A DNA stretch of 64,000 bases from Cycas panzhihuaensis (taxonomy: Eukaryota > Cycadophyta): NCBI GenBank assembly GCA_023213395.1, contig CM041465.1:39873741-39937740 (forward strand), written 5' to 3'. Position numbers and translations under genes: made by a program. Under the pieces are notes generated by a model, which ran no database searches, was not told the DNA's origin, and saw only the letters and a program-made list of their open reading frames with translations. This document shows, one piece after another, positions 47,290 through 58,199 of the stretch (its first letter is position 1; the number at the start of each line of letters is the position of its first letter).

Positions 47290-50200
47290 TAGTAACTTCA
47301 TTTCTTTGAATCCCAAGGTCAAATCTAAACCATTCAAACTTTGATTTACTAAGTGCTTTAGTAAAGATGTCTGCAACCTGGTCTTCAGTAGGATGGTAGA
47401 CGAGATCAACTTCTCCATTTTAGACATGCTCATAGATGAAGTGATGATGGACCTCAATGTGCTTGGTTCTAGCACAGAATATAGGATTCTTCATCATCTT
47501 CAACACACTTTGATTATCACTATATAGGATGGTTAGTGAAGTTTGTTGAAGTCCAAGCTCGGCAAGAATCCTTCTGATCCAAATCAACTTGGTTGTAGCA
47601 TAGACAACTGCTTTATATTCTACTTCAGTAGATGAAAGGGTAATAGTGGGTTACTTTTTACAGCTCCATGAGAATAGTTGAGTTCAAATCAAAGTAATAG
47701 CCTGAAGTTAAATGGTGTGTGTCTTAGAAACCAGCTCAATCAACATCTATATATCCCTTTATAATAGGTGATTCAGTCTTATTATACTCAAGGCCAAACT
47801 GATGAGTGCCACGAATATATTTGAGAATCCTAATGGCTACTTTCTAATAAGATGCTTTAGGCTGTGACATATACCTGGAGCAAATCCCTACTACATATGA
47901 GATATCCGGGTAAGTATGAGTGATATAGATGAGACTTCCAACTAATTATTAGTACAAAGTAGGATCAAAAGGTTTTCCTTGTTCATCCAGGTTTAACTTG
48001 GTTCTTGTCTCCATAGGAATTAGTGCAGTCTTGCATTCAGTCATTATGAATCTTTCCAATAGTTCATTAGCATACTTGGTTTGAGTTAAGAGGATTTGTC
48101 CTGGTTCTTGCCAAACTTCAATTCCAAGGAAGTAATGAAGTAAGCCAAGGTCAGTCATCTCAAAATTGCTTTTCAACTCTGATTGGAGCCAAGAAATTCC
48201 ATCTGTATCATTGCTAGTGATAACAAGATTGTCCACATAAAGTACAATGATGGTGATCAAATTATCTCTAACTCAGATATAAAGATCAGCATCAGAGGGT
48301 GAACGATTAAATTCATGCTAAGTGAGAAATGCATTTATCTCTGCATACCAAGCACGTGGTGCCTAGTTGAGTCCATAAAGGGCTTTCTTGAGTCTGCAAA
48401 CTAAGTGTTCTTGTACTAGAATAGCATAGCCAAGGGGTTGTTTCAAGAAAACCTCTTCTTTAAGCTCTCCATTGAGGAAAGCACTCTTCACGTCCATTTG
48501 GTAGACTAACCATCCAAATTGGGTTGCTAGGGACATGACCAAATAAAATGTAGTCATGTTAGCTACTAGTGCAAAGGTCTCATCATAGTCAATCCCTCCT
48601 GTTGTTTGAAACCTCTTGCAACAAGGCAAGCTTTGTGACACTCTATGGTACCATCTGCATAGAACGTTGTCTTATATAACCATCTACAGTCAATTGCTTT
48701 CTTCCCAAGTGGCAATTCAGTCAGCTCCCAAGTGTCATTTTTTAAGATAGAATTCATATCTTCATCCATAGCTACTTTCCTCGTTTGGTCTTTGACTGCC
48801 TCCTCAAATGTGGAAGGTTCAAAAGTTTCAAGAACACATGCCATAAGGGAAAAATTTACAGAGTGTCTTATCTTGGAAGGCCTCTTTGTAGCTGTGGGAG
48901 GAGGAGGAGCATCCTTTAAAAGTTGTTGTACCCACTTATGAGGTGGCTGAAAGCTGGTGGCTTCCACTTGAAGGTTATTAACTAAAATGGGAGGTAAATT
49001 TGTACTTGATTGAGTAGATGAAAAAAAGTTATTGGAACTGATGATGGACCAAAAGTGTAGGAGTAAGCTGGTACAAGTGGATCCAAAGTTTGTTTAAGGG
49101 TCATTTGTGTTGCACCAACCTCATCTTCTACTACAATTTGATGTGGAGGAGATGTCAATACCAATGGTTCTTCTTCAAAGATTACATCCTGGATCATATA
49201 AGCTTGGTTACCAACTGTGTCAAAGACTTTATAGGCTTTGTAACCAGGTACATAGCCAAGGAAGATGCACTTAAGGCTCTTGTCATCAAGTTTCTTCCTA
49301 TTATCCTTTGGGACATGTTTGTATGATGTGCATCTAAAGATCCTTAAGTGAGCTACAGATGGTTTCTAACCTGACCAAGCTTCTTCGGGAGTAATGTTCC
49401 TAATTGAAACTGTGGGACTTATGTTGGTTAGGTAAGTAGCCATGGCAATGGCATCAGCCCAAAATCTAGTGGCAAGGTTGACTGCACTAAGCATGGCTTT
49501 TCCTTTATTAATCAAAGTTTGATTCATCCTTTCAGTTACACCATTCTGCTAAGGTGTGTGAGGAGTAGAAAATTGACATTGGATACCATGTTCTTTGCAA
49601 CAGTTATTGAATTGGTTTGAAATGTACTCACCACCATTGTTGGATCTAAGGGTCTTAATTCTTATCCCACTTTCATTTTCAGCAGCAGCTTTAAACTCTT
49701 TGAATTTGTCTAGGGCTTGATATTTATTTCTTAAGAAGTAGACCTATACTTTCCTTGAGAAGTCATCTATGAAGGTAATGAAATACCAACTACCATTAAG
49801 AGATTGGGTGGACATAGGCCCATAAATATCAGAATGTACCAACTCTAATGGTTAGGAAATTTTTCTCTTTGCTACTTTCCCTTTAGGCATGCCTCACACA
49901 TGTTCTAATATCTCTTGATTTTGGATATGTCATATACCATTTTGAGCCTAGACATGAGATTCAAGATTTACATATTTAAATGACCTAAGCCTTGATGCCA
50001 TAGGCGGTCTTTGGATCTATTTATGGTCACCTCATCCTTTGAGTGGGGGCATTCTCCTGGTTCATGTATGCAAGGGAACTCTTCCTTAATTGCATCCTTT
50101 TCCTTATCACATTGAGTTGTGTTGGCCATTGAGCAAGATTCATGTTGGGAAGTAATGGCAAGAGGGAGTCCATCTAGTCTATACAAGCCACCATCTTCAT

Positions 50201-50640
50201 GTCTTGTGGCCATAAGTTTTCTTGTAGCATGGTCTGTAATTCTATAAATTCCTTGGATAAAGAGGACATCTAGGTTATGCTTATCCATTTGATTGATGGA
50301 AAGTAGGTTCATCTTCATACTAGGTATAAGGAACACATTACTGATGTGGTGTCTAATGTTGGAGTTCTTTAATGTAATTAGTACCCTACTAATTTTGGTC
50401 ACATTGTAACTTATATTATCCCCAAATGTAACCGTTTGAGTGTTGATTGGTTAGGTCTCTTCCAACATTTTTTCAAAACCTGTCATGCGTCTTATTATAC
50501 CAGAATCAAGAAGCCATGTGGTCTCATCAAGATGAGAGGATAATGCTGCAAAAAATAGGTTATGGGAGGAGGTGTCTTGACCATCTTCCATATTGCCACC
50601 TTGTTGTTGATTGTATTGTTGGTTCCTTTGATTCCTATTG
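47290..50640 (-). pseudogene. Copia I pol: protease, integrase, RT, RNase H
   Basis: Protease near 50490-50520 reads WLLDSGIIRRMTG with the DSG triad intact. The pre-integrase region 49968-50402 ends in WHQGLGHLNM. Integrase at about 49300-49960 keeps the first Asp (HSDIYGPM), has RSNNGGEY (Asn for the second Asp), and keeps Glu in NGVTERMN near 49545. RT pieces lie at 48566-48967, 48363-48641 ([20 protein letters not shown]) and 47949-48260, where the active site is YVDN instead of YVDD. RNase H at about 47300-47690 includes SSTEVEYKA and RTKHIEVHHHFI. Several single-base losses of catalytic residues match G-to-A change. Confidence 0.85.
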
Positions 50641-50649
50641 GTAAACCAT

Positions 50650-51847
50650 TGCCTATTTTGAGGTCTTTGACCTTATGTGGACCTTGGATTCCAATTTTTC
50701 TGATAGAATTGGCCTTGAGGTTGATATGATGGCCCCACTTATGGGTGGAAAGGGCCTCCTTATTATTGAACTAGACCACCATATTGATAATAAGGGCCTC
50801 CTTGTTGTGGAAAAGGGGTTCCTTGAGGAGGGCATGGTCCTCCTTGTTGATAAGAAGCTCCTTGTCTTTGTTGATTATGATTAGGGCCTCCTTGATGGTA
50901 TGATGGTGCTCCTTATTGATAATTAAGGGGTTAATAAACTAGCCCATGTGCTTGGCTCCCTTGATTTTACAAAAGTTATAAATCAACTTGTCTTCTCCAA
51001 CATTTAACAACTAAGTATCAATATTTTTCACATTAGAGATAGGTAATATTTTATTTACCTTGCTGATTCTTTTGAGACTTTCTCTATGGTTGATCCTGTA
51101 ATTGTTGAATGTGCTAATTTGGACAAGAGAAGGAGGAGGTGCCAATAAGATGCTGTTGAACTGGCTACTGATGTAACTCTTGTGATATAGAGAGAGAGTC
51201 CAAGAGTTGAGCTAGGTCTTATTGCTGACTAAGCTGATAGGCTACTCTATTAACACTCTTGTCCTTTTCTAAGTTTCAGGCTGCAAAGGTTGGAGCTAAG
51301 TCAGATGTTGATGTCACCCCTAGTCGATTAAGAATATTTTCCTCTTATAGCAAGAGCCTCTCAAAGGTATAATGATTGAGATTAGATCATTGTCAAAAGG
51401 TGGCTCACCAAGGATAATTAATTGGTTTCTAATAGTTTTAATTTCAGTCAAATGATTTGTAATGTTTCCAGTAAAAGGCATGGCAAATAGGCAAGCCTTA
51501 AGGGTAAGAGACCTAGATTCATCCTTCCTCTCATAAAGTAAACAAAGTATGGTCCAAGCTTCATTTGAGCATTATGCTATTTCATTATTTTGATCCACTT
51601 GGTCTTCAACTACCAAGTGGAGGAAGGATAATGTTATGTTATCCTTAGCTTTAAAGCTGGTTAGGGCTATAGGATCAGGTGGAATAGTTATAGTGGGATC
51701 ATTTAGATCTTGAGTGAGCTTAGGCATGGGTATGTCCCCATTGATATAGGCCCAAAATTCATTCACAATAAGCAAGCTTTTAACTTGCTTTTTCCAAGGT
51801 ATAAAGTTATTAATACCATTGAGTTTGATGTTATTGGAAAGAAGCAT
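50650..51847 (-). pseudogene. Copia I gag with Gln/Gly/Pro-rich tail
   Basis: It starts at the ATG at 51845-51847 with MLLSNNIKLNGINNFIPWKK, the copia Gag opening. It is open to 51572 and then broken. The C-terminal part (about 50670-50940) encodes repeats of the type QQGGPxxxQ (for example FPQQGGPYYQYGG), a low-complexity tail before the protease. The region between (50950-51500) is decayed and a zinc knuckle was not found. Fragment E at 23170-23675 is a relative. Confidence 0.75.
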
Positions 51848-53804
51848 TTATGCTATCATGTTTGAAAAGTTTTTTTTTTTTAATGTTTTTAAATTTTTGT
51901 GTGATGAGGTACTAATCTACCTAAGAGGCTTCTAATCTAGGATTCTAAGGCAAAGGGTCTCCAGGAAAATTCTTGGTTGCTATCCTATCTAATGGCACCT
52001 GCCTACAGTGGCAAACTAGGGACCCGATATACCGGTACGTAAGCTCAAGGGCTCGATATACCTTAATATGTAGGATACTAAGAAGGTCTGAAGACCCCCC
52101 TGATTTATTTCTCCAGCTGCGCTGGTCTTATGCCAAACGACAGATCTAGTGGTGAGAACTTACTAACTAAGGCACTCACCCCCCTAAGTCTAGCCTGGTC
52201 TCCAAACTCCAAAAGATAGGGTCTCCTCCTTATCTTACCACCGAATACACCTTATAGCCAATGACGTTCCTCATCCAATATGAGTAGGCCAAGGGCGTGT
52301 GTGTGGTGATAACTTTAGAGGTCCTAATCGTTCCCCTTGCAAGGCTAGAAATGGGGGTTCAATTTAGAAGTTATTTTTTTTAATGTGAAAAATTAATTTT
52401 TAATGTGAGTTTCTTACATACAAGAGGTTCCTTTTAATTTAATAAATGAAACGAAAAAGAAATAAAGTAAATTAGAAGGAGAAGGGTAGGTTTAGAGTGC
52501 TCTTGATAGGCTAAGCTTTGAGAGTTAACTTTTTCAACCTTGCAAGAGCAACACTTATACATGAAACATCACCAAGCACTTATTAGCCTTTAAAATTAGA
52601 ATTGAACAACTAAGAATAATAAGCCACAACCTAATCTAGCAAAAAAAATCTCAAGAAAACTGAAAATTGCCTTTAAATCTTGAAAAATAAGGCTCAAATA
52701 GCTCAAATATAAGGGTCAACTTTAGCAGCTAATATCTCCTTAAAATAATCTCTAAATTAAGCTTAGTTTATTTCTAAGATATAGAGCTATGAATTAGTTT
52801 TCCAACACTTCAAATAGTTTGAAAAATGGACACACAGTTGAGGAGATATTATAGAAACAGTACAGGTACCTTTTTATGCCCAAAAATAAACTGAAAATAG
52901 GGCTAAGCCCCCTTTGGATGGGCCCCTAGACACTTGTAGACCCCATGTAACCACCTTTTGATTCTGCTATGGGGATAATGGATGTGAAAAATTATTCAAA
53001 GGAGTTTATAACTTTTGCACAACCTAAAAAAATTAAATCTAGTTCATTTAGGCTTGAAGTCTACCCTTTAGTAAAAAAAAAAAAAAGGTCATATACAGTC
53101 TTAATGTGATCAAATGAAGGGGATAAAGTGGATCTGAAGATATTTTAAATCTGATTTAATGATATTCCACTAAAGTGATGAATCATAAGCTAAAAAATTA
53201 AACTTTTTAATGTTTGAAAGTTACACAGCATCAACGTGACAAACGTGAAGTCTTGAGACCTGCGGACCTTCTTAGAAGATGTGTGAGCTTGACGGCACCC
53301 CAAACGACCACCAAATCTCAAGAAATTTTAGGGTAAGGGGAGAAACACCCAGATGGAGCTAATAGAATAGATGGGACTCAAAAATATGCTTTGTGTAGAT
53401 TACATGAAGCTGTCAAATTTTTAGATCCCTCGTAGGTTTTGCAATGAAGAATGGAGCCAAAAACAGCCAAAAACCTTCCAAAAACTCTTCTTTCATGCAC
53501 TAAAATTGAGTGTGGGGCTACTACAAACCCCAATAAGTCACCAACAATCAAAAATCCTCAACAATATGGCTACATCAAGCAAAAAACATGAATTTTCTCA
53601 TGTTTTCTTCAATAACATTTATTAAAACCCCAAATGGATGCAAATGAGCTTTGAGATCTACTGTGAGAGACTAAAATCTCTCACAATCAATAATATATGA
53701 GCTCTAGCATTGCATAAAGTCTCAGATCTTACATAAAATGTGAAGAAAATGAAGTAAAATAATCTTAAAATCACCAAAATACTCTAAAATCAGGCACTCT
53801 CCTA
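51848..53804 (-). other. Copia I long leader
   Basis: 1.96 kb between primer site and gag with no long frame. The part at about 52000-52350 recurs in fragment E (23740-24130), so it is a family feature. A poly-T run at 51875-51887 lies just upstream of gag. Confidence 0.65.
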
Positions 53805-53815
53805 CTCTGATACCA
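53805..53815 (-). other. Copia I primer binding site
   Basis: CTCTGATACCA on the plus strand, a perfect complement form of TGGTATCAGAG, touching the LTR edge. Confidence 0.92.
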
Positions 53816-54175
53816 TGAGAAAATAACATGATCTAAGTACATGTGCCTGATTCTAGCATAATAATCTAAACATTCAACAAATTAAGAAACTAAACAAGTA
53901 ATGGTACAAGTGAATTCACCACACCATAGGCTCTCTCTTAGGTAGAGCTTCCGCATTAACCAAAATCCAATATCAAGTACAAAGGTGTGGGGCAATATTT
54001 ATAGTCATTCGCCAAGATTACAAAGCATTATGATAGGCTGACTTAACAACATAAGAGGTGGACCCAACCTCACTATCCAATATGATTTAATTACATAAAA
54101 GGGTCTATTAATACATTATAATCACGAGTTTACATAAATAAGAATAAATAGAGGAGATATTACAATGTTTTGACA
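53816..54175 (-). repeat. Copia I 5' LTR
   Basis: 360 bp, beginning TGAGAAAATAAC and ending TTTTGACA on the plus strand, with CTATC immediately outside. Confidence 0.93.
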
Positions 54176-54425
54176 CTATCTTGCTTAAGGTTGGGATCAC
54201 TTTAACATAGAAATTAATGGGAAGGGTGAGAAATGGAAAAGTGGACTAACCAATGTGGGTTTTATTTCTAAAGTGTTATCATGTCTAGAATTAATCTCTA
54301 CATTGGTTCCCTTTTGCCAAGTAGATGAGAAAAATGAAGTGGCTCTAGATGGTTAGGTTATCTATGATATTTTCCTTAAAAAATCATGAATGATATTTAG
54401 GCTACCATTACTAATGATTCTAGTT

Positions 54426-54719
54426 TGATGGATGTTAATGCATCAAGGTTATTAGATTAATTATATAAAGGTGACTTTAGGTTAGCTAAGCCACATAGTT
54501 AAATGTAATTTCATTTACATTTAAGTGTAATTTTAGGATCATGTCATTAGGTGGGAAACTCCTTTAGAAACCCTAATACACATCATTTGTTATATAAGGT
54601 CGAATGTGAAAGGAGAAGTCATAATTCTCTTAATTTTACTCTCAATCTTATTCTTTCCATTTTACTCTTATTATGTGCCATTGCTTTAGTGTAGTGGAGT
54701 GTGACAACTAGATCCTTCA
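54426..54719 (+). repeat. Copia A' 5' LTR
   Basis: 294 bp from TGATGGATGTTAATG to GATCCTTCA. A TATATAAG box lies at 54591-54598. The first 70 bp recur at 62766-62835 and the whole matches 5422-5725 in reverse complement. Confidence 0.9.
54591..54598 (+). promoter_or_regulatory. TATA box of copia A' LTR
   Basis: TATATAAG, about 130 bases before the LTR end. It is the probable core promoter of the element. Confidence 0.55.
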
Positions 54720-54728
54720 CTTAATAAC

Positions 54729-54739
54729 TGGTATCAGAG
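54729..54739 (+). other. Copia A' primer binding site
   Basis: TGGTATCAGAG, the initiator-Met tRNA complement, nine bases inside the 5' LTR. Confidence 0.92.
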
Positions 54740-56767
54740 TTATTATTGACTATATTTTCCTACTAGGCTTGAACAGAGCCATTAATGCCTCTCACTCACA
54801 ATTCATATGAGGTTGAGAGCTTATTTGAGAACTTTATTTTATATTAGAGAGTTTATAATTATATTATTTTATATGTTTCTACATTTTTTACATGTGCAAA
54901 TTTTTAGAGGTGAAAAGGATAGATTTTTGAAGCTGGTTGGTTGCCGAAACAGTCCCAGAAGCATTGAAGGCCTAAAATTTTATTAAAAATTTGACCATCT
55001 TAAATTTTGATAAAATTTGACATGTAGGGTTGCCTTGCTAAGAGGATGGTTTTTTTCTTCTAGAGCATCTTTAAATTCATTCCACAATAGCTAATTTTGG
55101 CTAAAACAAATGTCAAAATTTGTGGGTGAGTGATTTCAATGAAATCCTTTAAATATAAGTTGAAAATTTGAAAGTTTTTTTGAAGGATCTAGTAGATTTA
55201 TGTATTTAGAGAATTTTGAGATAAATCTTATTAAATTTCATCTACTAGTTAATGAAATCGTTATAGTTTTCTAATGGATATTGAATTTGCCTACTCAACT
55301 CCACAAAAAATATTGTGAGGGTATTTCGGGTAGTTTTTTTGTCATTTTTATTGTTGCTATAGAAGGAAAAGTTGATGTATGTGTCAAGATGAAGCTTTTA
55401 ACATATTGATGTTTAGATTCTAAGATAGTGAATCTAACAATGTTCTACTTTTATATTTTTTTTAAGTAAAAAAGATTTTATGCCTTTTTAAAAATCTGAC
55501 TTCACTATCTTATCAGAAATAATATTCTGAACACTTTTTTCTTATATCATAAATTCAAATTCCATCACTTAAGCCTCCATATTTGTAATTCTTAAAAAAA
55601 TTTACCCATTTATAATCTATAAATTTTGTAAAAAAAAAAATTATAAAATAGAATAAAATAACATGCATTTAGATTTAGAAAAATTAGTATTTTAGTGGCA
55701 AGTTAATCTAGTTTTTGGTCCTTTATAGATTTTGTATTGAAATTTTTAAAAATATATTTAGAAACATTGTACTAAAGAAAGAAAAACCTTGGATCAGAAA
55801 CAACATTCAATTCACTTACTAAATCTAGCATACTCTTTCTATTTTCACATATAGCATAAAGTAACATATAAAGCATCAATAATAACAAAGCAAGAATGGA
55901 AGGCAAGAAAGCATATTTGGCATCTTTTCATTTTAGTTTTTAATTTAAGTTATTCAGAAACAACTTGCATTATTTGATAAAAAGAATCTTATCTATATGA
56001 CTTATACCACCAGTTCTTGACTTGTGTGCACACTCGCATTGGTTGAAATAGACCACAGTTGGTTGAAGTCTAGGTCTTAAGGGAGGCTTGAGTTTCATAC
56101 TGGGTCTAGTCTTAACTATAATAGTGGTGGAGGGATAAGTTAGTTATACTTACAACCTCCAATTAGGGATAATCTTGATAACCACCTAGGAAAATTAAAA
56201 ATTTTAATCAAAATTAAAATATATATAATCTAATATCTGTTATAGTTCTGAGATACACACATATCGTTTGACTCTTTAGAGGAGGTATATAGTTGTTCAT
56301 TAGTGAATTGGGTGAGGACTAGGAGTACTTAGGCTCCATTATGACTTAGATTTCATCACTAAGTGCAAGTGTAAGTATCATAAGTGAAGGTCATACTACA
56401 TATACTAGAAGCCCCCTTAGGCATTGACACTTCAATTACTTTGGACTTGAGATAAAGGTTTGGGTTTAATCACACATAGTACAATAGATTGGTTTTTTAG
56501 TTATGTAAACCCACGTGCCGACTTCTACATAGGTATAATCTTGATTTTATGATCACATGACACATCATTTATCCATGTGATCCTTATATTACAATTTATA
56601 CACATCATCAAACCCTACTGTGTCAAGAGTATTTGTCATAAGTTTTAGTGGCCTATTATCATTGCTTGCTACTTAATCATATTTCTCCCTATTATACTAA
56701 GTGTATCAACCACACGTGCTAGTGGCATTTTCATTTACTATTTCTTCACTATCTCTTTTATTTCATC
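54740..56767 (+). other. Copia A' leader
   Basis: 2 kb of non-coding leader, matched by 3403-5401 in copy A. Confidence 0.7.
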
Positions 56768-58110
56768 ATGTTCACTATGTCTTCTCAATTTAAGTAGAAT
56801 ATAAATAGTGTCTTAAAAGGTAAAGATAGTTGGGATTTATGGTATACTGGAGTCAAGAATGCTGCTAATTATGAAGGCCTTTGGAGAGCCCATTTATAAC
56901 TTACACCTATCATTCCTATAGCAACAATTGCACCTATCTCTAGAGGAATGCCACCTGTATTTGCAGCAGATCCTACAACTAAACTATAATGGGAGATCAA
57001 TGATGAGAAGATTCATGTAGGTATTTTGTAATAAACTGTTACACCAAAACCCTGAGGTATTAGTGAAGACCACCCAAGTGTGTAATAATACCTCCCCCAC
57101 AAGGCATCGATGTCCTAGTGACCCACTCTTGGTGACCCACACTCGATAATTTCGCGCCCCATCGAGCCCCAGATGAACACTACTATGCCAGCGTTCTATC
57201 GAGGTCATCCCCTCCAAGGTCGTCCCCTGTGGGACTCGAACCCATGACCTTGGCTCTGATACTACTTGTAACAAACTGTTACACCAAAACCCTAAGATGT
57301 TAGTGAAGACCACCCAAGTGTGTAACATATTTTATTAGTGACTAATCATTTCTTGCATGATCTAATTAATGAAGAATAACATGATATAGCCTAGAAAGTC
57401 TGCAAGGTTCTTAGAGAGAATTTCGATGCAAAGTCTAATATTGAATTTATTCATCTAGTCTTAAAGATGAATAAGATGAAGATGCAAAAGGGACGTGCAT
57501 GTAAAACAATCAACCTCCTTCGACCAATCAAACAAGCAATAGACAAAGATTTTAAGACCCAATATATTATATGGGCATTCCTCGTATAGTCTTACCTACA
57601 TATACTTGATTATAAGAACTTGCTTAGGGGTCTTCAATCAAGTGGACTGTTAAAGACACTTAACTTTGAAACTCTTGCAGAGAAGTTTATAGAATTTAAT
57701 AAGACCTTTTATACTAATTTTGTAACTTCAGATCCTTTTTTGGATGCAGCTTTTGATATGGAAGAAGAAGTATGCTTCTCAAAGAATTAGGGTCCCTCTC
57801 ATGGTAGAGGAAATAATCAATCAAGGGGTAAAGGATGAGGCAGAGGAAATCAGCTACAAGGTTAACATAACCCTTAGTAACAGTAGCCTAGATAGTCTCA
57901 AGGTGAGCACCACCTTTTAATGCAATATAGTTAGGCCAATCCAGTACTTCAGGAACTGGAAATCAGATTATCATGTGTGAAAGGTACAATATGAAAGGAC
58001 ACCTTTCAAAGGATTGTTGTATACCTGTATACAAGTTACCTAAGTTTCAACAAAAATACAAGGCTCATAATGTTGATGAAACATGTGAAGAATAATTTGG
58101 TGGGGCAGGT
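56768..58110 (+). pseudogene. Copia A' gag, interrupted by a TRIM
   Basis: Start at ATG 56768 or 56777. The product has LKGKDSWDLWYTG and further on KMNKMKMQKG. The TRIM at 57027-57327 splits the frame. The zinc knuckle at 57976-58017 reads CERYNMKGHLSKDC, with Tyr for the second Cys. Several TAG and TAA codons stand in Gln positions. It matches copy A gag at 2240-3402. Confidence 0.78.
57027..57327 (-). mobile_element. TRIM (miniature LTR retrotransposon), 301 bp
   Basis: Two 61-bp direct repeats (57027-57087 and 57267-57327) begin TGTAA and share AAACTGTTACACC and GACCACCCAAGTGTGTAA. Flanking TATTT at 57022-57026 and 57328-57332 is a perfect TSD. In the minus sense a primer site (57253-57264, TAGTATCAGAGC) lies two bases from the right repeat, and a purine tract, GGGGGAGG, lies near the left repeat (57091-57098). 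There is no coding capacity: a 114-codon minus frame simply translates both repeats. The element must borrow proteins from other elements. The site is empty in copia A near 3152-3157. Confidence 0.93.
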
Positions 58111-58199
58111 TTTGCTTAAGCACACATTCAAAGACTTGAGGGAAAAACCATTGATCAAACTAAGAGGTTTTTTGAAGCTCATTATGGCTATGCTACTTG

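Larger units (their letters stand above)
46924..54175 (-). mobile_element. Complete Ty1/copia element I with 5-bp TSD
   Basis: 7252 bp, flanked by perfect CTATC duplications at 46919-46923 and 54176-54180. LTRs 46924-47278 and 53816-54175; PBS 53805-53815 abutting the 5' LTR; leader 51848-53804; gag from 51847; protease, integrase, RT, RNase H; purine tract complement CCCTCCCTTAAT at 47279-47290. The element sits within the 3' region of gypsy G. The coding region has relatively few frame breaks and is the best preserved minus-strand copia here. Confidence 0.95.
46710..54370 (+). pseudogene. Unidentified coding-like segment split by copia I
   Basis: A plus frame from 46710 reads HLQDEIIDKRIMEEGYNS, KYFIFVSKRDVAISIVLMPT and KDITIHYL up to the left CTATC. 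Removing copia I and one TSD copy, the same frame continues at 54181 with one TAA, then GWDHFNIEINGKGEKWKSG, VGFISKVLSC, LVPFCQVDEKNEVALDG, followed by TAG. About 140 codons with few stops is better than its surroundings. I do not recognise the family. It lies downstream of the gypsy G integrase in sense, so a 3' frame of G or a captured host fragment are both possible. Confidence 0.45.
31430..54425 (+). mobile_element. Old Ty3/gypsy element G, interrupted by H and I
   Basis: Plus-strand pieces at 31430-32882, 43475-46923 and 54181-54425 belong together. RT reading stops at the GGCAT duplication left of H and resumes after it, and the downstream piece stops and resumes at the CTATC duplication around I. 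Order: RNase H-like domain, linker, RT, second RNase H, integrase, 3' region. No LTR or gag of G was identified, so it is partial, and it is heavily broken. It is the oldest layer in the right half of the window. Confidence 0.75.

Noticed and set aside
57225-57262. tRNA-like box B (GGTTCGAGTCC in minus sense) inside the TRIM
   Set aside because: Only one box, no acceptor stem or box A at the right distance. It belongs to the internal part of the TRIM next to its primer site.
56984-57328. 114-codon minus frame with an internal repeat
   Set aside because: It is the two TRIM LTRs read in the same frame; the repeat is explained by the LTRs, not by a protein.
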